From positions 1,116,001-1,180,000 of the forward strand of contig NZ_CP029347.1 in NCBI RefSeq assembly GCF_003143555.1: a stretch of DNA of 64,000 nt. Reading direction: 5' to 3'. Origin of the DNA: Saliniradius amylolyticus (GTDB lineage Bacteria; Pseudomonadota; Gammaproteobacteria; Enterobacterales; Alteromonadaceae). Of the stretch, positions 17,554 through 27,962 are shown piece by piece. The notes under the pieces are model-generated. The model did no database searches, was not told where the DNA came from, and worked only from the letters and a program-made list of their open reading frames with translations. Position 1 is the first letter of the stretch. Every line of letters starts with the position of its first letter. Made by a program: the position numbers and the translations under genes.

Positions 17554-20178
17554 ATGGCAGAAGTATCCGTAGAAAAACTTGCCGGTGATATTGGCACATC
17601 GGTTGACCGTTTGGTGAAGCAGTTTGCTGACGCGGGCATCAAGAAAGGACCTAACGATCAGGTCAATGAAGATGAAAAGCGCCAGTTGCTGGATCATTTA
17701 AGCAAACAGCACGGTAACGACAAGGGCGCCGAGCCCAAGCGTATGACGCTGAAACGTCGTACCACCAGTACCCTGAATGTGAACTCATCGGGTAAGTCCA
17801 AGGCGGTGAAGGTAGAAGTGCGCAAGAAACGCACCTACGTGAAACGCTCGGAGATTGAAGAGAAGCAACGTGCCGAGGAAGAGGCCAAGCGTCAGGCTGA
17901 GGAACAAGCCCGTATTGAGAAAGAACGGGAAGAAGCCAAGCGCAAAGCGGAAGCCGAGGCCAAGCGTCAGGCCGAAGAACGGGCCAAGAAAGAAGCGGAA
18001 ATCAAGCGTAAGGCCGAGGAAGAGCGCGCTCGCGCCAAGGCCGAAGCGGAAAAGCGTAAACAGGAAGAAGAGAGTCTGACCCCTGAGCAGCTTGCCGCCC
18101 GCCAGAAGGCCGAAGAAGAGGCCGAAGCCCTGCGTAAGCAGCAGGAAGAAGAAGCCAAGCGCAAGCTTGAGCAGGAAGCCAAGGAAGCGGAAGAGCAAGC
18201 CCGTAAGTTGGCGGAAGAGAACGAACGTCGCTGGAAAGAAGAAGAAGAGCGCCGCCGTAAACAGGAGGCGGAAGAAGTGCATATGCATTCCAATCGTTAT
18301 GCCCAGGAGGCAGAAGACGAGGAAGATATGCAGTACGAGCGAACGTCTACACGCCGCCGTAAACCCAAGAAAAAGAAAAATGCAGGTGCCGATTTAATGC
18401 ACGGATTTAAGAAACCCGCCCAGCCCGTTGAAAAAGTGGTGAAGCTGGGTGAAACCATCACCGTTGCCGACCTTGCAAATAAACTGGCCATCAAAGCCAC
18501 TCAGGTCATCAAAGTGATGATGAAAATGGGTGAGATGGTCACGATTAACCAGGTGCTGGATCAAGACACTGCCGTGTTGGTGGTGGAAGAGTTGGGTCAT
18601 AAATATGAGCTGGTCAATGACAACGCGCTGGAAGATGAGCTGCTGACCGAGTCGAACGAAGGTGAGGCGATCAACCGTGCGCCGGTGGTCACCATCATGG
18701 GTCACGTCGACCATGGTAAAACCTCGCTGCTCGACTACATTCGTCGCGCCAAGGTAGCCTCCGGCGAAGCCGGCGGTATTACTCAGCACATTGGTGCTTA
18801 TAGCGTCGATACTGAAAACGGCAAGGTGACCTTCCTGGATACACCCGGACACGCGGCCTTTACCGCCATGCGTGCTCGTGGTGCCACCGCGACTGATATC
18901 GTTGTGCTGGTCGTGGCTGCCGATGACGGCGTAATGCCACAGACCAAAGAAGCCATCCAGCACGCTCGTGCTGCTGGCGTACCGCTGATTGTGGCGGTGA
19001 ACAAGATGGATAAAGAGGGTGCAGACCCGGATCGTGTTAAGACCGAGCTGTCCCAGATGGAAGTCATCTCCGAAGAATGGGGTGGCGAGCACCAGTTTGT
19101 GAATGTCTCCGCCAAGACCGGTATGGGCATTGATGGGCTGCTGGAAGCCATTACTCTGCAATCGGAAGTGTTAGATCTGAAAGCCGTCGCCGAAGGCCCG
19201 GCCAAGGGTATTGTTATCGAGTCGCGCCTGGATAAAGGCCGTGGGCCGGTTGCCTCCATCCTGGTTCAGGAAGGGCAGCTGAATGCTGGCGATATCCTGC
19301 TATGTGGCTTCGAGTATGGCCGTGTTCGCGCCATGCGTGACGAGAGTGGCAATGAAGTTAAAGTAGCGGGTCCGTCTACGCCGGTCGAAATCTTAGGTCT
19401 GTCGGGTGTGCCGTCCGCCGGTGATGACGCTCTGGTTGTGAAAGACGACAAGAAAGCCCGTGAAGTGGCCGATCACCGTCGTCAAAAGCAGCGTGAGCTT
19501 AAGCTGGCGAAACAGCAGAAAGCCAAGCTGGAGAACATGTTTGCCGATATGGAATCCGGTGATGTTCATGAGCTGAACGTGGTACTGAAAGCTGACGTAC
19601 AAGGCTCGGTGGAAGCCATTGCCGAATCTCTGGCCAAGCTGTCGACCGACGAAGTGAAAGTCAACATCGTGGGCAGTGGTGTGGGTGGTATCACCGAAAC
19701 CGACGCCTCGTTGGCCTCGGCGTCCGGCGCCATCATTGTCGGCTTTAACGTGCGTGCCGATGCTTCGGCCCGTAAGGCCATTGAGAACGAAGACATCGAC
19801 CTGCGTTACTACAGCGTCATCTATGATCTTATCGACGAAGTGAAAGCGGCCATGAGCGGTATGCTGTCGCCCGACTTCAAACAACAGATCATTGGTCTGG
19901 CCGAAGTGCGGGACGTGTTCAAGTCACCCAAGATTGGCGCCATCGCCGGTTGTATGGTCACCGAAGGTGTGGTTAAACGCAGTGCCCCCATCCGTGTATT
20001 GCGCGATAACGTGGTGATCTACGAAGGTGAACTGGAGTCACTGCGCCGCTTTAAGGACGATGTCCAGGATGTGAAGAAAGGCATGGAATGCGGTATCGGC
20101 GTTAAGAACTACAATGACGTCAAAGTCGGCGACCAGATTGAGGTCTTCGAAGTGGTGGAAGTGAAGCGCGAGCTTTAA
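17554..20178 (+). CDS. infB: Translation initiation factor IF-2
   Basis: An 874-residue GTPase that places initiator tRNA on the 30S subunit. An N-terminal IF2_N module (1-50) is followed by a long Lys/Glu/Ala/Arg-rich helical linker (about 100-250), a second IF2_N module (about 295-345), and the G domain with GHVDHGKT (about residue 382), DTPGHAAF and NKMDK. The C-terminal domains complete the fold (ending [16 protein letters not shown]). GGGAGGA precedes the ATG. It lies 24 bases after nusA. The charged linker yields several spurious open frames on both strands. Confidence 0.98.
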   Translation: MAEVSVEKLAGDIGTSVDRLVKQFADAGIKKGPNDQVNEDEKRQLLDHLSKQHGNDKGAEPKRMTLKRRTTSTLNVNSSGKSKAVKVEVRKKRTYVKRSEIEEKQRAEEEAKRQAEEQARIEKEREEAKRKAEAEAKRQAEERAKKEAEIKRKAEEERARAKAEAEKRKQEEESLTPEQLAARQKAEEEAEALRKQQEEEAKRKLEQEAKEAEEQARKLAEENERRWKEEEERRRKQEAEEVHMHSNRYAQEAEDEEDMQYERTSTRRRKPKKKKNAGADLMHGFKKPAQPVEKVVKLGETITVADLANKLAIKATQVIKVMMKMGEMVTINQVLDQDTAVLVVEELGHKYELVNDNALEDELLTESNEGEAINRAPVVTIMGHVDHGKTSLLDYIRRAKVASGEAGGITQHIGAYSVDTENGKVTFLDTPGHAAFTAMRARGATATDIVVLVVAADDGVMPQTKEAIQHARAAGVPLIVAVNKMDKEGADPDRVKTELSQMEVISEEWGGEHQFVNVSAKTGMGIDGLLEAITLQSEVLDLKAVAEGPAKGIVIESRLDKGRGPVASILVQEGQLNAGDILLCGFEYGRVRAMRDESGNEVKVAGPSTPVEILGLSGVPSAGDDALVVKDDKKAREVADHRRQKQRELKLAKQQKAKLENMFADMESGDVHELNVVLKADVQGSVEAIAESLAKLSTDEVKVNIVGSGVGGITETDASLASASGAIIVGFNVRADASARKAIENEDIDLRYYSVIYDLIDEVKAAMSGMLSPDFKQQIIGLAEVRDVFKSPKIGAIAGCMVTEGVVKRSAPIRVLRDNVVIYEGELESLRRFKDDVQDVKKGMECGIGVKNYNDVKVGDQIEVFEVVEVKREL

Positions 20179-20249
20179 TTAACGCCACCACAAGCTAATA
20201 GTAGAATTAAACGGGGGCGTAAGGCCTCCGTTTCTGTCTGGAGTCAAAG

Positions 20250-20669
20250 ATGGCAAGAGAATTTTCCCGTACCGACCGCGTCGCCCAGGTGGTGCATCAG
20301 GAAGTGGCCAGTATTTTACAGTTTGAGATGAAAGACCGTGACCCTCGTTTGGGTCTGGTGACCGTCTCCGGTGCCGAGGTCAGCAAAGATCTGGCCCATG
20401 CCAAGATCTATGTGACGCTGTTCGAAAGCGACGACGAGAAAGTCAAAGAGCAGCTGGCGATTTTGGAAGAAAACAAAGGTTTTATTCGCAGCCTGCTGTC
20501 AAAGCGTTTAACCAGCCGCACGGTACCGGCTCTGCGCTTTTTGCAGGACACCAGTCTGACCGAGGGTGTGCGTATTTCCAGCCTGGTATCGAAAACCGTC
20601 GAGGAAGATCGTGAACGGGCCCGCAAGGCTGGTCGCGACCCGGATGCCGAAGAGTCTGAGGAGTCTTAA
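20250..20669 (+). CDS. rbfA: Ribosome-binding factor A
   Basis: A 139-residue KH-fold 30S maturation factor needed for 16S 5' end processing. It starts [20 protein letters not shown] and has [20 protein letters not shown] and [14 protein letters not shown], with an acidic C-terminal tail. It follows infB after 71 bases; that gap has a small GC-rich hairpin near 20209-20230 that might modulate read-through. Confidence 0.97.
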   Translation: MAREFSRTDRVAQVVHQEVASILQFEMKDRDPRLGLVTVSGAEVSKDLAHAKIYVTLFESDDEKVKEQLAILEENKGFIRSLLSKRLTSRTVPALRFLQDTSLTEGVRISSLVSKTVEEDRERARKAGRDPDAEESEES

Positions 20670-20674
20670 GTCAG

Positions 20675-21601
20675 GTGGCCAAGCGACGTAAAGGCCGTGA
20701 TATTCACGGCGTAGTCTTACTCGATAAACCGCTTGAGTGGTCATCCAATCAGGCCCTGCAAAAGGTGCGCGGTATCTTCCACGCCGCCAAGGCCGGTCAC
20801 ACCGGAGCCCTGGACCCGCTGGCGACCGGCATGTTGCCCATTTGCCTGGGTGAGGCCACCAAGTTTTCCCAGTTTCTGCTGGATGCGGACAAGCGCTACT
20901 CGGTTACGGCAAAGCTGGGCATTCGCACCACCACCTCCGATGCTGATGGTGAGGTGGTCGAGCGCAAGCCGGTGGATGTCAGCGAGGCACAAATCCGCGA
21001 GGCGGTAGAAGCGTTTGCCGGCGACAGTGAGCAGGTGCCGTCCATGTTCTCGGCCCTGAAGTATCAGGGTAAACCCTTGTATACCTATGCCCGTCAGGGT
21101 ATCGAAGTCCCCAGAGAAGCGCGGCCCATCACCATTTTCAGCATCGACATCACCCGGTTGGACGGTGATGAGCTGGATCTGGAAGTGCACTGCTCCAAGG
21201 GGACCTACATCCGCTCACTGGTGGATGACCTAGGTCAGAACCTGGGCTGTGGGGCCTACGTGACCCGCTTGCATCGCACGGCTGTGGCCGATTATCCGGT
21301 GAACAAAATGGTCACCATCGAGCAGTTACAGCAGCTTGCCGACCAGCACCAGCCACGGGAAACCGGTAACTGGCAGCCACTGGATGCGCATCTTCTGCCC
21401 ATGGACAGCACAGTGAAACGTTTGCCCGAGCTGAGCATCAGCGAAGAACGGGCCCGCTACTTCTTAAACGGAAACTCGATCAATGCCGACACTGACATCG
21501 ACGGCCAAACCCGGGTTTACCTGAGTGGTGAATTTGTCGGTGTGGGCCTGGTCAGCAAAGGGCGGCTGTCACCCCAGAGACTGGTTGTACGCGATTTCTA
21601 A
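20675..21601 (+). CDS. truB: tRNA pseudouridine(55) synthase TruB
   Basis: A 308-residue enzyme that isomerises U55 in the T-loop of tRNAs. The catalytic Asp is in the motif [15 protein letters not shown]; other family blocks are [24 protein letters not shown] and [14 protein letters not shown]. It starts with GTG five bases after the rbfA stop. Here the gene after truB is not rpsO as in E. coli; rpsO lies about 6 kb away. Confidence 0.97.
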   Translation: MAKRRKGRDIHGVVLLDKPLEWSSNQALQKVRGIFHAAKAGHTGALDPLATGMLPICLGEATKFSQFLLDADKRYSVTAKLGIRTTTSDADGEVVERKPVDVSEAQIREAVEAFAGDSEQVPSMFSALKYQGKPLYTYARQGIEVPREARPITIFSIDITRLDGDELDLEVHCSKGTYIRSLVDDLGQNLGCGAYVTRLHRTAVADYPVNKMVTIEQLQQLADQHQPRETGNWQPLDAHLLPMDSTVKRLPELSISEERARYFLNGNSINADTDIDGQTRVYLSGEFVGVGLVSKGRLSPQRLVVRDF

Positions 21602-21689
21602 CACAGACTAACGTGCTGATTTGCCATTCTTTATGGGCTGATAGATACTGTCCTGCTACTAGACCTGCGAACTCAAGGGAGCCGGTGCT

Positions 21690-23150
21690 GTGACAGGGCA
21701 GTATCAATTTTCCGATAAAACCTTTAATGCTAAGCAAAATACCCTCAGTCAGAACGGATATCCGCAACCGTTAGAACAAAAGGTTAGCCAACTGTTGGAG
21801 TTGTTCTGTCGCTCTGATGGCCGGGTGATTAGAAAGTCTGAGTTACTCGAACAGTTATGGCCGGATCGTGTCGTCAACGAAGACAGCCTTTCGGTGGCAG
21901 TCAGTAAGCTCAGAAAGGCGCTGGGCGATGACCGTCATCAGCCCATCTATATAAAGACCATCAGCGGCGTTGGCTACCAGTGGTTGCCACAGACCCAGTG
22001 TTTCGATTCCGAGTCGGCAGAAGATGCCAACGCCCAATCTGAACCCGTTTCCCAGGTGAATGAATCCCCGTCTTCCGTCAAAAGGACGAGTGCAGTACTG
22101 CTCTTTTTAGTGGCTTTAGTGGCCCCTGCGTGGTTTTGGTGGCCTGCAGAGAGTACGCCCGTCGACTCTCAAAAAGCAGAGACAGTGACGCTGTCGGAGT
22201 CGTTTCGCCAGCAGTTGGAGGTGGCCGGGCAGGCATTAGAGAGTAACGATGGCGCTCAACTGAAACAGGCCATCGTCACTTATCGTAATGTCTTAGAGCG
22301 CCACCCTGACTATTTACCCGCCTACATGGGCATCGCCAGAGCGAAATTTGAGTTAAGCCATACGCAAACCAGTTTTGCCAGTCTGCAGTTGTACAAGGAT
22401 GAGATTCGGGCACTGGCCGAGCATGTTTTAGAAAAAGATCCTGAAAATGATGAAGCCTGGTTGATGCTGGCAACCATCCGATTCCTGGCCGACTGGGATT
22501 TTGAAAGCGCCGACAGCGCCTACCTAAACGCACTGAAATACGGTCCCGATGAGCCCACTAATTATCTGACCTACAGCGAGTTTCTGATTACTCAGGGAAA
22601 GTTTGAGCAGGCCCGGGAGCAGCTGGATCGGCTTAGGGCCATTAACCCCAGTTACTATCGGTTTGTGAATATGACCTTTGTACACTTTATGCAGCGCGAG
22701 TATGACCTCGCGATGGCGGAAGTGCAGCGATTGATCAATTCAGAGGTGGACAGCCGGGGTCATCATGTTATGGCCCATCGGGTCGCATTAATGCAGGGTA
22801 AGGAAGCAACCGCATTCAGGAAGCTGAAGGTCTTGATGGCTGAAGCGGGGTTTGATGAGCTGCGGATTAAGACGGTGGAGCGTGTGTATCATGAAGGCGG
22901 GCTGACGGCGGTTTTCAGGCACTTTCTTGAGCAGGAGTTGCCCGAAAACGTCGGTCACTACCGGCCACCGCTGGCACTCGCCCGCTATGCCATTTTAGCG
23001 GGCGACAAGGCCGCGGCACTCGACTGGCTTAGAACGGCCGTGGCACAGAAGCAGTCCACTGTACTACTGGTGCCGGTGGACCCACTTTATCAGTCGCTCT
23101 TTGGCTTTCCGGGCTTTGCCGAACTGTTAGAGCAGATCCCCAGTGCTTAA
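21690..23150 (+). CDS. Membrane-anchored winged-helix regulator with TPR domain
   Basis: A 486-residue CadC/ToxR-type regulator. Residues 1-100 form an OmpR-type winged helix with the recognition-helix pattern LEQLWPDRVVNEDSLSVAVS and GVGYQWLP. A single membrane helix (about 130-150) is followed by a large periplasmic part containing tetratricopeptide-like repeats (about 170-480). The GTG start at 21690 has GGGAG 8 bases upstream. It is convergent with the RND adaptor gene, sharing TTAA in their stop codons. Control of the adjacent efflux pump is inferred from proximity and from phased repeats upstream of that pump. Confidence 0.87.
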   Translation: MTGQYQFSDKTFNAKQNTLSQNGYPQPLEQKVSQLLELFCRSDGRVIRKSELLEQLWPDRVVNEDSLSVAVSKLRKALGDDRHQPIYIKTISGVGYQWLPQTQCFDSESAEDANAQSEPVSQVNESPSSVKRTSAVLLFLVALVAPAWFWWPAESTPVDSQKAETVTLSESFRQQLEVAGQALESNDGAQLKQAIVTYRNVLERHPDYLPAYMGIARAKFELSHTQTSFASLQLYKDEIRALAEHVLEKDPENDEAWLMLATIRFLADWDFESADSAYLNALKYGPDEPTNYLTYSEFLITQGKFEQAREQLDRLRAINPSYYRFVNMTFVHFMQREYDLAMAEVQRLINSEVDSRGHHVMAHRVALMQGKEATAFRKLKVLMAEAGFDELRIKTVERVYHEGGLTAVFRHFLEQELPENVGHYRPPLALARYAILAGDKAAALDWLRTAVAQKQSTVLLVPVDPLYQSLFGFPGFAELLEQIPSA

Positions 23151-24229
23151 CTGGCGATCGTCGACAGAGGGAATTCCTCGGCGGTGAGAACGCGCACGAG
23201 CTGCCCATCCGACAGCGTTTCACCGCCGCGCACGACCACCCGCTGCCCCTCTGACAAATTGCCCTTAACACTGACTTTATCACCCTGACCGGCTATCACC
23301 TCAACATCTACCGCTTTCGCTTTGCCGTCCTGATCCAGCACATAGACCTGAGTCCGTTCTTTGCCGACAATCAATGAATCTCTTGGCACGACCGCGTTCA
23401 GCTCGGGGGAGGCGCTGGGCAGGTCCACACTCACCAGCTGGCCCACATAAAACTGACCGGCGTCGGCTTCAGGGATTTCCAGATAAGCACTGAAGGTTTG
23501 CGAGCGCTCGTCGCTGACCGGCACGATGGACCGCAGGGGAAAGCGAGTCTCTCCCTTATTGAAGTGCACGGTCATGGCGCCCTGAGCACGGGGAAAATCC
23601 GCATAAGCCAAAGGACCATTGACCCGCACCTCAAGCTTTTGAGTGTTGATCAAATACACGATCGCGTGAGCGGCGGTTACATCCTGACCCTCCTGACGGT
23701 AGCGCTTAGCAACGACGCCTGAAAACGGCGCCACCACCTGAGTCTTACTCAGCTTGTCCTTGGCATCGTCCAGTTCGACCCTGAGTAATTCCAGATCAGT
23801 CTCAGCCAGTGCCAGGTCGGCCGACTGGTTGTCCAGGTCCCGCTGAGAAATAGCCGACTGGTGATGCAATTCCTGCATGCGTTCTAAATCACCTTTCAGT
23901 TTGTTGATGGTAATGGTTTTGCGTTGAATCTTTAGTTCCAGCTGGCGCACCTTGTTTTGCCAGGGTTGGGTTTCAAGCCGGGCCAAGACATCGCCCTGAC
24001 GGACCTGGTTGCCGGGTTCCACAACCCAGGTCAGTTTGCCGCTGACGCCAGCGGAAATATCCGACTTAAGGCGGCTTTGTACCTGTCCTGTGACCTTGAC
24101 TGACGGGCTCAGGTGTTGAGTCGCTACCGGCACTACCGACACCACGGGGGCCGCAGGTTCTTTGGCCTGAACGTCCAGGGGCCACTGAATAAATAACAGC
24201 GCAGTAAAGCAATAGATAAGTTTTTTCAT
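23147..24229 (-). CDS. RND efflux periplasmic adaptor (membrane fusion protein)
   Basis: A 360-residue adaptor starting MKKLIYCFTALLFIQWPLDV, a signal peptide. Features in order: beta-barrel entry, a lipoyl half (GKLTWVVEPGNQVRQGDVLARL), a coiled-coil hairpin (about 85-145), the second lipoyl half (VVAPFSGVVAKRYRQEGQDV), then barrel and membrane-proximal domains. There is no lipobox Cys, so anchoring is likely by the uncleaved or cleaved signal alone. It begins 10 bases after the pump gene, so the order is pump then adaptor. The start is the methionine just after the ribosome site AGGAAG. Confidence 0.92.
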   Translation of the reverse strand: MKKLIYCFTALLFIQWPLDVQAKEPAAPVVSVVPVATQHLSPSVKVTGQVQSRLKSDISAGVSGKLTWVVEPGNQVRQGDVLARLETQPWQNKVRQLELKIQRKTITINKLKGDLERMQELHHQSAISQRDLDNQSADLALAETDLELLRVELDDAKDKLSKTQVVAPFSGVVAKRYRQEGQDVTAAHAIVYLINTQKLEVRVNGPLAYADFPRAQGAMTVHFNKGETRFPLRSIVPVSDERSQTFSAYLEIPEADAGQFYVGQLVSVDLPSASPELNAVVPRDSLIVGKERTQVYVLDQDGKAKAVDVEVIAGQGDKVSVKGNLSEGQRVVVRGGETLSDGQLVRVLTAEEFPLSTIAS

Positions 24230-24239
24230 GGTGACTTCC

Positions 24240-27200
24240 TTATGATTGGGTAACAGTATTGGGCGTCGGCTTACGACGCGTAAATGTGGTGAGCTGTCCG
24301 GTGACAGACAGCAGAACAGCGATATGGATAACCATAAACAGGGTGCTGGCGAGCATGCCGCCGACAATCACGACCGCCAACCCTCGATAGATTTCACTGC
24401 CAATGCCGGGAATCACCGCCAGCGGCAGCATGCCAATGACCGAGGTCAGGGTACTCATGTAAATGGGACGGATACGTGTGCGAACGGCCTCGCTGATGGC
24501 GTCGTTGAGGCTCGCGCCCTGCGACTGAGCCCGGCGGGTCTTGTCCACCAATAAGATGGCGTTATTGACCACCAGTCCCATGAGGATCACAAAGCCGATC
24601 ATGGTCAGTAAATCCAGCGCCTGATGCGTAAACAGGTTAAGGATGCTCAGCGCCAGCACGCCACCGGCCAGAGCGACGGGCGTGGACAGCAGCACCAACA
24701 GGCTATCCACCGCAGAGCGAAACAGCGCCATCATCAGTAAGAACAGAATCAGGATGGCGAAGCCAAAATTCGCCGACATCGTGCTGATGGTGTCTTTGAG
24801 ATTATCCGAACCGCCACTGAGAGAGATAAACGCCTGACCACCCAGTTCTGGCTGGATCTCGCCGATAATGTCACGCAAACGGCTGATGACGTCTTCAAGC
24901 GGAATATTGCCCGGGGGCGTAATGGCCAGAGTCAGGGCCCGCTGACCATTAACATGGCGCAGACTTACGGGACCCACTGTGCGCTGCTGAGTCGTGAGTT
25001 GATCCAGTGTTTTGACACCGGCTGCGGGGGTATAAATGGGCATAGCGGAAAGTTGCTCCGGCGTATTCCAGGCCTGCCCTTTTAAAATGATGTCAAGACG
25101 ACGGTCGCCATCGTAATATTCACCGGCATAAGCCCCGTCTGTCAGTACCCGTACGGCGTTGCCGATATCGGCGCGCGTGACCCCGGACTGGGCCAGAGCA
25201 TAATCATCGGGCACAACACTCAGCTCAGGCTGCTTGTCGGACAGGCCGGGTAACGGCCGGACTACAGAACCCGCCAATGTGTCCTGAATTCGGCCCATGG
25301 CCCGCTTGGCCACCAGGCGCGTGGTTTGATTAATATCGCCGCTGAAGTTCATATAGACGGTGCGACTGCCACCGGTACGCATACTCAGTAGTGACTGCTG
25401 GAAGGAAAAGGCCTGGGTGTCTGGCAGCCCGACCAGAATCTCTTCATTGAGCAGTCTTAGCACGTCTTTAACTTTGGCCGGGTCTTTGGGATAGATGAAT
25501 AACACGCGTCCCCCCGCGCTCATGGCAATGTTGTAATCCCGGATGGCCGGCTTTTTGCCACCCGTGCGATAGGGCTCAAGACGATTTATCAACAGCTGAC
25601 CGATCTCCTTCTCCAGAACCGCATAGTTGGCGCCCGGGGGGACATTAAATACGGTAATGATGCCCTCCCACTTGGCTTCAGGAAGGAAGTCTGCACGCGG
25701 CATCATTAAGGCGATGATCATCAGGGCCCCTGGCAGCAGCGCGACAAAGGCAATCGCTTGCTTTAAGCGGGTGTTCATCAGCCGCTGATACAACCCGGCC
25801 AGCCTTTGCCAGAAGACATCGGTCGATTTGTTGCCTGTATCCCGTCTCAGTGCCATTACCGCCACAACCGGCAGTAACAGCGTGGCCGCGAGCAGGGAGG
25901 CGCCCACCGAGAAGGTCATGGTCAGGGCCAGATCCATAAACAGCTGCCCCTCGACGCCCTGCATAAAGATGATGGGGGTAAAGATGGCAATGGTGGTCAG
26001 CGTTGAGGCAAACAGGGCAGGGACAACCTCTCGGGTGCCCTGAATTGCCGCATCGGTAAGGGGAAGCCCGGACCTTCTCAGCCGCACGATGTTTTCTTGC
26101 ACCACAATTGCGGCGTCAAGCACCATGCCGGTTGAGAAGGCCAGACCTGCCAGGGAGATGATATTCAGGCTGCGGTCCATCAGCGACAGCCCCCAGATTG
26201 CGGCTAGCAACGAAACCGGGATCGTAATGCCGATAAGCAGCGTGGCGGTCACGCCGCGCAGCATGGCATAGAGCATCAGCATCGCCAGGATAATGCCGAT
26301 CCCGAGGTTGCCTTTGACCAGCTCAATGGCTCGCTTGATGTGTGTTGACGGATCAAAGCTCAGTACCAGATTGAGATCGTGCGGCGCCAGAATCTGCTCA
26401 TTGATTTGCCCAACGCGCTGTTTCAGTTCATCCATAATGGCAATGGTGTTGGCGTTCTTTGCCGCACTGAGAGTAATGTAAAAGGCGGGCTGGTTGTTGC
26501 GGTAGGCAAAATTACGCTGTTCACGATAGCCCTTAGTGACGGTTGCCACTTCCTGCAAGTACACCGGCCGGCCGTCGTTGTAGGCGACCACCATATTGCC
26601 AAATTCCTCGGTGCTGTACTGGCCGTTATAGCGCACGGTGTACTCGCGACGACCAACCTCGGCAAAGCCGCCAGAGACGTCCCTGGCATTGGCGATATTT
26701 TGCATCAGCTGTGACAAGGACAACCCCAGGGCTGCCATGCGGTAGGGGTCGACGGTAATCTGTAATTCGCCCTCCAGATAACTGTTCAGATTCACGTCGG
26801 TGATGCCTTCAATGGTCCGCAGGCGAGGCGCAACGTTTTGCTTGATCATTTCCTGGTAAGCACTGAAATCCTTGTTGCCATCTTCGCTCAGGTTCTGGAT
26901 CAGCAGTGTTGAGAAACCCATGTCCAGTTGACCGAGCACAATTTGTGGCTCGGCGGCCTCACGGGGCCGGCCCGGAGCCTGATTAATAGCGCTGACCACA
27001 TCGATAAAGGCCTGCTGCATATTGGCATCGATGGCAAACTCAATGGTGGTATAAGCAAGCCCGGCGCGGATGGTGGAGCTGAGTTTTTCAACTCCGACTA
27101 CCGACTGCAACACTTCCTCCTGGGGCTGCACAATCTCAGACTCCATTTCCTCCGGGGCGGCGGAGCGCCAGAAATTCACCACCGTGATTTGAGGGCGCTC

Positions 27201-27320
27201 AATATTGGGCGTGAGTTGGACAGGTAGCTGCGTCAGCGCAGTGGCACCTAAAATGCCAAGGATCAAAAACACCACAATCACCGCAATCGGATTTTTATGG
27301 CTGTTAGCAAGCAAATTCAT
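24240..27320 (-). CDS. RND efflux pump permease (first of two)
   Basis: A 1026-residue inner-membrane proton-driven exporter with the twelve-helix, two large periplasmic loop layout of AcrB-like pumps. It begins MNLLANSHKNPIAVIVVFLI. In helix 4 the proton-relay motif reads GMVLDAAIVVQEN: only one Asp, where AcrB has two. In helix 10 the AcrB Lys is replaced (VVNNAILLVD). These are seen in other RND subfamilies, so substrate cannot be assigned. It lies divergent from rpsO, followed by its adaptor; no outer-membrane factor is nearby, so TolC is probably used. Confidence 0.93.
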   Translation of the reverse strand: MNLLANSHKNPIAVIVVFLILGILGATALTQLPVQLTPNIERPQITVVNFWRSAAPEEMESEIVQPQEEVLQSVVGVEKLSSTIRAGLAYTTIEFAIDANMQQAFIDVVSAINQAPGRPREAAEPQIVLGQLDMGFSTLLIQNLSEDGNKDFSAYQEMIKQNVAPRLRTIEGITDVNLNSYLEGELQITVDPYRMAALGLSLSQLMQNIANARDVSGGFAEVGRREYTVRYNGQYSTEEFGNMVVAYNDGRPVYLQEVATVTKGYREQRNFAYRNNQPAFYITLSAAKNANTIAIMDELKQRVGQINEQILAPHDLNLVLSFDPSTHIKRAIELVKGNLGIGIILAMLMLYAMLRGVTATLLIGITIPVSLLAAIWGLSLMDRSLNIISLAGLAFSTGMVLDAAIVVQENIVRLRRSGLPLTDAAIQGTREVVPALFASTLTTIAIFTPIIFMQGVEGQLFMDLALTMTFSVGASLLAATLLLPVVAVMALRRDTGNKSTDVFWQRLAGLYQRLMNTRLKQAIAFVALLPGALMIIALMMPRADFLPEAKWEGIITVFNVPPGANYAVLEKEIGQLLINRLEPYRTGGKKPAIRDYNIAMSAGGRVLFIYPKDPAKVKDVLRLLNEEILVGLPDTQAFSFQQSLLSMRTGGSRTVYMNFSGDINQTTRLVAKRAMGRIQDTLAGSVVRPLPGLSDKQPELSVVPDDYALAQSGVTRADIGNAVRVLTDGAYAGEYYDGDRRLDIILKGQAWNTPEQLSAMPIYTPAAGVKTLDQLTTQQRTVGPVSLRHVNGQRALTLAITPPGNIPLEDVISRLRDIIGEIQPELGGQAFISLSGGSDNLKDTISTMSANFGFAILILFLLMMALFRSAVDSLLVLLSTPVALAGGVLALSILNLFTHQALDLLTMIGFVILMGLVVNNAILLVDKTRRAQSQGASLNDAISEAVRTRIRPIYMSTLTSVIGMLPLAVIPGIGSEIYRGLAVVIVGGMLASTLFMVIHIAVLLSVTGQLTTFTRRKPTPNTVTQS

Positions 27321-27374
27321 GGGTCGTCCTTTTAGCTTTCAAAATCGAACGTCACGCAGCATAGAAAAGCCCGG

Positions 27375-27420
27375 CTTAAGGTGCCTGAATAGCCTCTTAA
27401 AAGTTCTTAAATTTTCTTAA
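27375..27420. promoter_or_regulatory. Phased CTTAA repeats upstream of the RND pump
   Basis: TCTTAA occurs three times at an exact 10-base period (CTTAA at 27396, 27406 and 27416), and a further CTTAA lies 21 bases earlier (27375). Tandem repeats spaced one helical turn apart are typical of OmpR-type winged-helix binding sites. They lie 55-100 bases before the pump start codon. Confidence 0.5.
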
Positions 27421-27501
27421 GCCCTTGCCCCGTAAGGGCTGGGGAGGTGTGTTTCAGTTAAGGCAATCGGTGGCTTTTATGACGATAAGTGGCAGTTTTG
27501 C

Positions 27502-27529
27502 TTGTGTTTTGTCGCTGGGTCGTTATAAT
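27502..27529 (+). promoter_or_regulatory. Sigma70 promoter for rpsO
   Basis: TTGTGT (27502-27507), 16-base spacer and TATAAT (27524-27529), about 60 bases before the rpsO ATG. Confidence 0.75.
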
Positions 27530-27589
27530 GCCGCCTCTTTTTCGACAGGCTGAATTAGTGATCGGCCTGTCTCACTATTGGAGTAAGCT

Positions 27590-27859
27590 ATGTCACTAAC
27601 GAAACAAGAAACTGCACAAATTGTTGCCGAATACGGTCAGGGCGAGAACGATACCGGTTCTCCTGAAGTTCAGGTTGCGCTGCTGAGCGCCAACATCAAC
27701 AAGCTGCAAAACCACTTCGGTGAGCATAAGCAGGATCACCACTCTCGTCGTGGTCTGCTGCGCATGGTTAGCCGTCGTCGTAAGCTACTGGACTATGTGA
27801 AGAAAAACGATCTGAACCGCTACAGCGATTTGATCAAGCGTCTGGGTCTGCGTCGTTAA
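27590..27859 (+). CDS. rpsO: 30S ribosomal protein S15
   Basis: An 89-residue protein that binds the central domain of 16S rRNA and seeds 30S assembly. It starts [20 protein letters not shown] and contains the conserved [20 protein letters not shown] and [26 protein letters not shown] precedes the ATG. It has its own promoter and terminator. Unlike E. coli it is not beside truB, and pnp does not follow; an alkaline phosphatase gene does. Confidence 0.98.
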   Translation: MSLTKQETAQIVAEYGQGENDTGSPEVQVALLSANINKLQNHFGEHKQDHHSRRGLLRMVSRRRKLLDYVKKNDLNRYSDLIKRLGLRR

Positions 27860-27881
27860 TATCGCGCCATCCATCGCAAAC

Positions 27882-27907
27882 AAAAAGCACCTTCGGGTGC
27901 TTTTTTT
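27882..27907 (+). terminator. Rho-independent terminator of rpsO
   Basis: AAAAAGCACC, loop TTCG, GGTGC and seven T, 23 bases after the rpsO stop. Confidence 0.93.
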
Positions 27908-27962
27908 GTGCCTGCGGTTACACTAGGATAGCCTTGTTTCTCTGCTTACTTTTGGATGTAAG

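Noticed and set aside
17785-18288. Long Phe/Leu-rich minus-strand frame and related frames
   Set aside because: It is the antisense of the repetitive Lys/Glu/Ala linker of infB; the composition is an artefact of GAA/AAG/GCC codons.
18394-19161. 255-codon minus-strand frame inside infB
   Set aside because: It is antisense to the IF-2 GTPase region and shows no domain or ribosome site.
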